NCBI GenBank assembly: GCA_036741235.1
Contig: DAINSQ010000106.1
Coordinates: 1 to 16,701, forward strand
Direction of reading: 5' to 3'
Length of the DNA: 16,701 bases
Origin: JABWBR01 sp036741235
GTDB taxonomy: Bacteria; Bacteroidota; Bacteroidia; Chitinophagales; Saprospiraceae
Positions 13,922 to 16,701 of the stretch are shown here, piece after piece. The notes under the pieces are model-generated. The model was not told where the DNA came from. It searched no databases and was given only the letters and a program-made list of their open reading frames with translations. Made by a program: the position numbers and the translations under genes. The first letter of the stretch is position 1, and each line of letters opens with the position of its first letter.

Positions 13922-14329
13922 TCAATGCCTGCCCCACAACTCCACCACGGCCCTGTCATTGGCCCGGTTTTTAGTATCGTACCAGAACACTACCTTTCGA
14001 ATTACGCGACGATTGCCCTGAATATCGATAACGCGCGTTTCGCCGCCGGCGGGAATATCATTGCGTACTTCTACTTCGTCTACATCGCCGTTGCCAAAAT
14101 GAATGGCCACTTTATGCAGGTTAATAGCTGAGCGTCTTACCATCAGTTTGATGGCCGTAAACCGCCCCTCGGCGGCAGTCACCATAATCTCGTCGCGATC
14201 AACGCCGAAATTTACTTTGCGCTCGCCCAGCTTTTCCCAACGCGGGGGTTGAAGGTTGGCATGCGGCAGCGAAAAAGACATGGCAAGTGTTGCAAATAGC
14301 GTCACTAAGGCTAAAAGTTGGAACTTCAT
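13922..14329 (-). CDS. Small exported DUF2541-like protein
   Basis: A 135-residue protein with an N-terminal signal peptide (MKFQLLALVTLFATLAMSFS). The mature part is a single beta-rich domain with W-KLGERKVNFGVDRDEI, a FTAIKLMV strand, VAIHFGNGDVDEVEV, TRVIDIQGNRRVIRKVVFWYDT and a final VVELWGRH. The order RDEI, then IDI.G..R.I..V.F.Y, then E.WG resembles the DUF2541 family of periplasmic proteins; I am moderately sure of the family and its function is unknown. The ATG at 14329 starts the signal peptide; an in-frame ATG at 14368 would add 13 polar residues. It diverges from the zinc-ribbon gene over 116 bases. Confidence 0.75.
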   Translation of the reverse strand: MKFQLLALVTLFATLAMSFSLPHANLQPPRWEKLGERKVNFGVDRDEIMVTAAEGRFTAIKLMVRRSAINLHKVAIHFGNGDVDEVEVRNDIPAGGETRVIDIQGNRRVIRKVVFWYDTKNRANDRAVVELWGRH

Positions 14330-14445
14330 GTTGTTGTTGTTAGTTATGGGTGAAACAATAATATTCATTTATTAACTTTGACGGCAAACTAAACGCCTGA
14401 GTTTAATATTCACATTATTAGAAAAATGTTAAAATTTGGTATTTA

Positions 14446-14727
14446 ATGGCTTCCTCAGTTAAAATAGAGTGCCCAAAGTGCGGATGGGAGCCCGACGGCG
14501 GCGAATACTGGCAGTGCAGCAGTTGCGGTCATGTTTGGGATACTTTTTCAACCGCTGCGCGTTGCCCCAAGTGCAATACCCAGCATGAGCGCACTTCCTG
14601 TATTCCCTGGCGCGGCGGTTGTACCGCCTACGAACCTCATATTGACTGGTATAAGGGGCTCGACGAATGGGTTCGCGAACAGATAGAATCTGTCAACCGG
14701 TTGATTGAGCAACCGGCGCAACATTGA
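14446..14727 (+). CDS. Small zinc-ribbon protein
   Basis: A 93-residue cytosolic protein with eight cysteines: CPKC (9-12), CSSC (24-27), CPKC (40-43), Cys52 and Cys59. The first two CxxC knuckles, 11 residues apart, form a classic zinc ribbon; the third CxxC with Cys52/Cys59 (or His47) could form a second site. The C-terminal part (60-93; HIDWYKGLDEWVREQIESVNRL) is an acidic helix. No catalytic domain is evident; nucleic-acid or protein binding is possible but not shown. The DUF1080 gene starts 22 bases after its stop, so the two may share a transcript. Confidence 0.8.
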   Translation: MASSVKIECPKCGWEPDGGEYWQCSSCGHVWDTFSTAARCPKCNTQHERTSCIPWRGGCTAYEPHIDWYKGLDEWVREQIESVNRLIEQPAQH

Positions 14728-14749
14728 ATTAAAACGGAATTATCGACAT

Positions 14750-15481
14750 ATGAAAATCGCTTTTATCACAGCAGGTCTGATCGGCCTGGCAGCCGCGCAA
14801 GTGTTTGCGCAGACAAAAGATCCAAAAGACACAGAAGTCTGGACGCCCGAGCCCCGGGTCGTTACTCCCGGCGTTAACAACGCTCCTCCTTCAGATGCCA
14901 TTGTGCTTTTCGACGGCTCGAATTTCAGCGAATGGACTACCGACAACGGCGAAACGCCGAAGTGGGACCTCGCCGACGGCGCAATGACGGTAGTAAAAGG
15001 CGCCGGCGATATCTCCACCAAGCGCACCTTCGGCGATTGCCAATTGCATATCGAATTCAGGGCGCCCGCCGTTGTCAAAGGCGAAGGTCAGGGCCGCGGT
15101 AATAGCGGCGTTTTTCTGCAATCGCGCTACGAGGTGCAGGTGCTCGATAGCTACCAGAACCGCACCTATTCCAACGGCCAGGCCGGCGCTGTATACAAAC
15201 AAACCATCCCTTTGGTCAACGCCTGCCGCCCCCCCGGCGAATGGCAAACCTATGATATTTTTTACACTGCTCCCCGCTTTAACGCCGACGGCATCCGCAC
15301 GGCGCCCGCCCGCGTTACGGTTGTCCACAACGGCGTGTTGATACAACACAATGTAGAGATACAAGGAACAACGGAATACATCGGCATGCCTAAGAATTTG
15401 CCGCATAGCAAGGCCCCGCTGCGCCTCCAGGACCATGGCGACGCAGTGAGCTATAGGAATATCTGGATAAGGGAACTTTAG
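14750..15481 (+). CDS. Exported DUF1080 (3-keto-disaccharide hydrolase-type) protein
   Basis: A 243-residue protein with a signal peptide (residues 1-21, ending QVFAQ). The mature part is one concanavalin-like DUF1080 domain: DAIVLFDGSNFSEWT, a W-L-DGAMTV strand, FGDCQLHIEFRAP, GNSGVFLQSRYEVQVLDSY, AGAVYKQTIPLVNACRPPGEW, then VTVVHNGVLIQHNVEIQG and a terminal RLQDHGDAVSYRNIWIREL. Some members are linked to hydrolysis of 3-keto-glycosides; many are uncharacterised, so the enzyme name is tentative. The ATG at 14750 is chosen because it begins the signal peptide; an upstream ATG at 14705 lies inside the zinc-ribbon gene. An inverted repeat follows the stop. Confidence 0.9.
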   Translation: MKIAFITAGLIGLAAAQVFAQTKDPKDTEVWTPEPRVVTPGVNNAPPSDAIVLFDGSNFSEWTTDNGETPKWDLADGAMTVVKGAGDISTKRTFGDCQLHIEFRAPAVVKGEGQGRGNSGVFLQSRYEVQVLDSYQNRTYSNGQAGAVYKQTIPLVNACRPPGEWQTYDIFYTAPRFNADGIRTAPARVTVVHNGVLIQHNVEIQGTTEYIGMPKNLPHSKAPLRLQDHGDAVSYRNIWIREL

Positions 15482-15492
15482 TAATATTGGAT

Positions 15493-15566
15493 GTTGGATG
15501 CTTGATATTGGATGCTCTATAATTAATTGAAAATCAATAATTAAGCATCAAAAATCAAGCATCAAC
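15493..15566. repeat. Long imperfect inverted repeat between convergent genes
   Basis: The left arm (15493-15516) reads as TTGGATG/CTTGATA/TTGGATG-like units and the right arm (15544-15566) is its near-perfect reverse complement (AGCATCA ... AAGCATCAAC). The AT-rich interior also pairs (AATTAATTGA with TCAATAATT), so nearly the whole 74 bases can fold around an AAA-type loop. It lies between the convergent stops at 15481 and 15574 and probably ends both transcripts. Its layout matches the TTGTAGG arrays although the unit sequence differs. Confidence 0.8.
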
Positions 15567-15573
15567 AGTCGCC

Positions 15574-16606
15574 TTACTGTCCGTCTTGTTTATCATACTT
15601 CAGCACCTTGCGGCGGCTCTTAAGCGGCATATAGCGATAGGGACGGTTTTGAAAATCAGACAATAGAGAATCTGCACTTGAGCTGAGGCGTTTAATATCA
15701 TCGTATAATTTATCGTCTTTCAGCAATTTGCCAATCGATCCCTGACCATTGTTGAGTGATTCGACAGTAGTGGACATACCGCCGAGGGCCTTATCGGCAG
15801 TTTTCAAGGTTTTTTGCAAATCAGCGACGGCGAGTTGCACCTCCTGGATTGTTTTCTTCAGATCGGCTTCTCTTAGTTGGGCGGTTACTGCATTGGCGTT
15901 ATCGACAATACCGGCGATCTCGCCTTTTTTAGCGTTGAGTTCGCCGGTCACACTATTGAGATTTGCCAGAGTGCCGTCGATATTACCTGAGGATTTTTTG
16001 AGTAAGACGTCGAGTTGAGCGGTAGCAGAGGTGAGGTTGCCTAGCGTACGTTGCAGTTCTTTGATCGTAGCGGCTAATGGCGATTTGGTTTCGTCTTTAA
16101 GCAACTCTTCGTTTAGAACGGCAAAGACGTCTTTCAGCCCTTCTTCGATGATATCAACATAAGCGCGCACATTGTCTTCTCCTACCATTGATGTGAGCAG
16201 ACCGTATGTCTCTCCTGCAATAAAATCGCCGCTTTTAGCGCAATCGTCGCCTTCGCAGGGGGTTTCGTGCATCAGGNNNNNNNNNNNNNNNNNNNNNNNN
16301 NNNNNNNNNNNNNNNNNNNNNNNNNNNNNNNNNNNNNNNNNNNNNNNNNNNNNNNNNNNNNNNNNNNAGCGTAACCAACACCTATTTTTCTTTATCCGGC
16401 AGTAGCTCAACGCCGGCTACATTACCTACCTCGACGCCGTGAATGCGCACCTGCGTGCCCACCTGCATGCCTTCGGTCCTCTCATATAATACCTTGTATA
16501 CATTGGATTTGACGAGCAGGTTTTTGCCCATGATGAATTTGTAACCCCAAAAGGATAAAGTCAGGGCTACAAGGCCGAGCAATCCAATTTTCACTTCATT
16601 CGACAT
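15574..16606 (-). CDS. MlaD/MCE family lipid-transport protein, interrupted by an assembly gap and in-frame TAG
   Basis: This is the substrate-binding component of an MCE-type phospholipid transporter at the inner membrane. Residues 1-74 (16606-16385) hold a start MSNEVKIG, a membrane anchor (about 8-25) and the first half of an MCE domain (VYERTEGMQVGTQVRIHGVEVGNV-type, shown as LYERTEGMQVGTQVRIHG). TAG follows at 16382-16384, yet the next codons read V-L-V-T-L, the expected MCE strand, until the N run. After the gap the protein resumes with MHETPCEGDDCAKSGDFI and a long coiled-coil-like C-terminal helix region rich in Leu, Asn and Ala, ending KYDKQDGQ. The true gap must be a multiple of three (for example 90 or 93, not 91) to keep frame. 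The stop could be real, giving a pseudogene, or a base error at the contig edge. Confidence 0.82.
16277..16367. other. Assembly gap (91 N)
   Basis: Ninety-one undetermined bases fall within the MCE domain of the MlaD-like gene. The length is presumably an estimate, since 91 breaks the reading frame. Confidence 1.
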
Positions 16607-16630
16607 AAAAGAACTTATTGTTTGAAGGCA

Positions 16631-16659
16631 CAAAAGTAGGGGTTTAGTTGGATAGTCAA
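16631..16659 (-). promoter_or_regulatory. Promoter for the MlaD-like gene
   Basis: On the minus strand TTG (16657-16659) is followed after 18 bases by TACTTTTG (16631-16638), an exact TAnnTTTG -7 box. The ATG lies 25 bases downstream. Confidence 0.6.
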
Positions 16660-16683
16660 GGGGTAAGGGGTAGTTAATTTTGG

Positions 16684-16701
16684 TTGTAGGTTGTAGGTTG
16701 T
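16684..16701. repeat. TTGTAGG heptamer array at window edge
   Basis: Two TTGTAGG copies and a partial TTGT run into the right edge of the window, so the full length and any partner arm cannot be seen. It lies directly upstream of the MlaD-like gene promoter and has the G/T-rich polarity of a left arm. Confidence 0.85.

Noticed and set aside
15574..16410. Separate minus-strand gene starting at TTG 16410
   Set aside because: Its first residues are out of frame with the MCE domain; the frame is open only because of the N run. The segment is the 3' part of the MlaD-like gene.

Overview
The window looks like draft or metagenome-assembled sequence (it contains a 91-N gap) from a Bacteroidota member, most likely a Saprospiria-type lineage. 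The evidence is two secreted beta-propeller proteins ending in type IX secretion (T9SS) sorting domains, a TonB-dependent receptor with a carboxypeptidase-like N-terminal domain, several promoters of the Bacteroidota TAnnTTTG type with an upstream TTG or TTTG about 19-20 bases away, few Shine-Dalgarno sites, and intergenic arrays of TTGTAGG/CCTACAA heptamers. The lineage assignment below phylum level is inference.

Layout. 1-711: a heptamer array running into a small DUF6435/Lacal_2735-type gene and an OsmC-family gene. 805-2064: a six-kelch T9SS cargo protein. 2065-2128: a heptamer array and a perfect palindrome. 2214-4643: a FecA-like TonB-dependent receptor. 4659-6025 (minus): a bifunctional-nuclease (DUF151) gene and hscB one base apart, followed by two tRNA-Leu genes and an intrinsic terminator, probably one transcription unit. 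6267-7577: an exported M20 amidohydrolase. 7581-8260: two repeat arrays enclosing an unrecognised 120-aa gene. 8264-10162: divergent fatty acid desaturase (minus) and WbqC-family protein (plus). 10139-11899 (minus): a seven-repeat T9SS propeller protein whose 3' end overlaps the WbqC gene. 12145-13866: a bacterial dynamin-like GTPase. 13922-14329 (minus): a small exported DUF2541-like protein. 14446-15481: a zinc-ribbon protein and an exported DUF1080 protein. 15574-16606 (minus): an MlaD/MCE-family lipid-transport protein broken by an assembly gap and an in-frame TAG.

Most genes are ordinary housekeeping, envelope or secreted functions; no defence island, prophage, transposase or CRISPR array is visible. 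The coherent groups are the nuclease-hscB-tRNA unit and the envelope genes (receptor, T9SS cargo, dynamin, desaturase, MlaD).

The most unusual signal is non-coding. Short-period arrays (7 or 8 bp units) sit in at least six intergenic spaces and always have the same polarity, G/T-rich arm on the left and A/C-rich arm on the right. Where both arms are visible they can fold into long hairpins. The unit sequence differs between loci although the architecture is the same. No intergenic stretch exceeds 300 bases; the longest are 7578-7814 (repeat arrays) and 11900-12144 (AT-rich, one hairpin and a possible -7 box).
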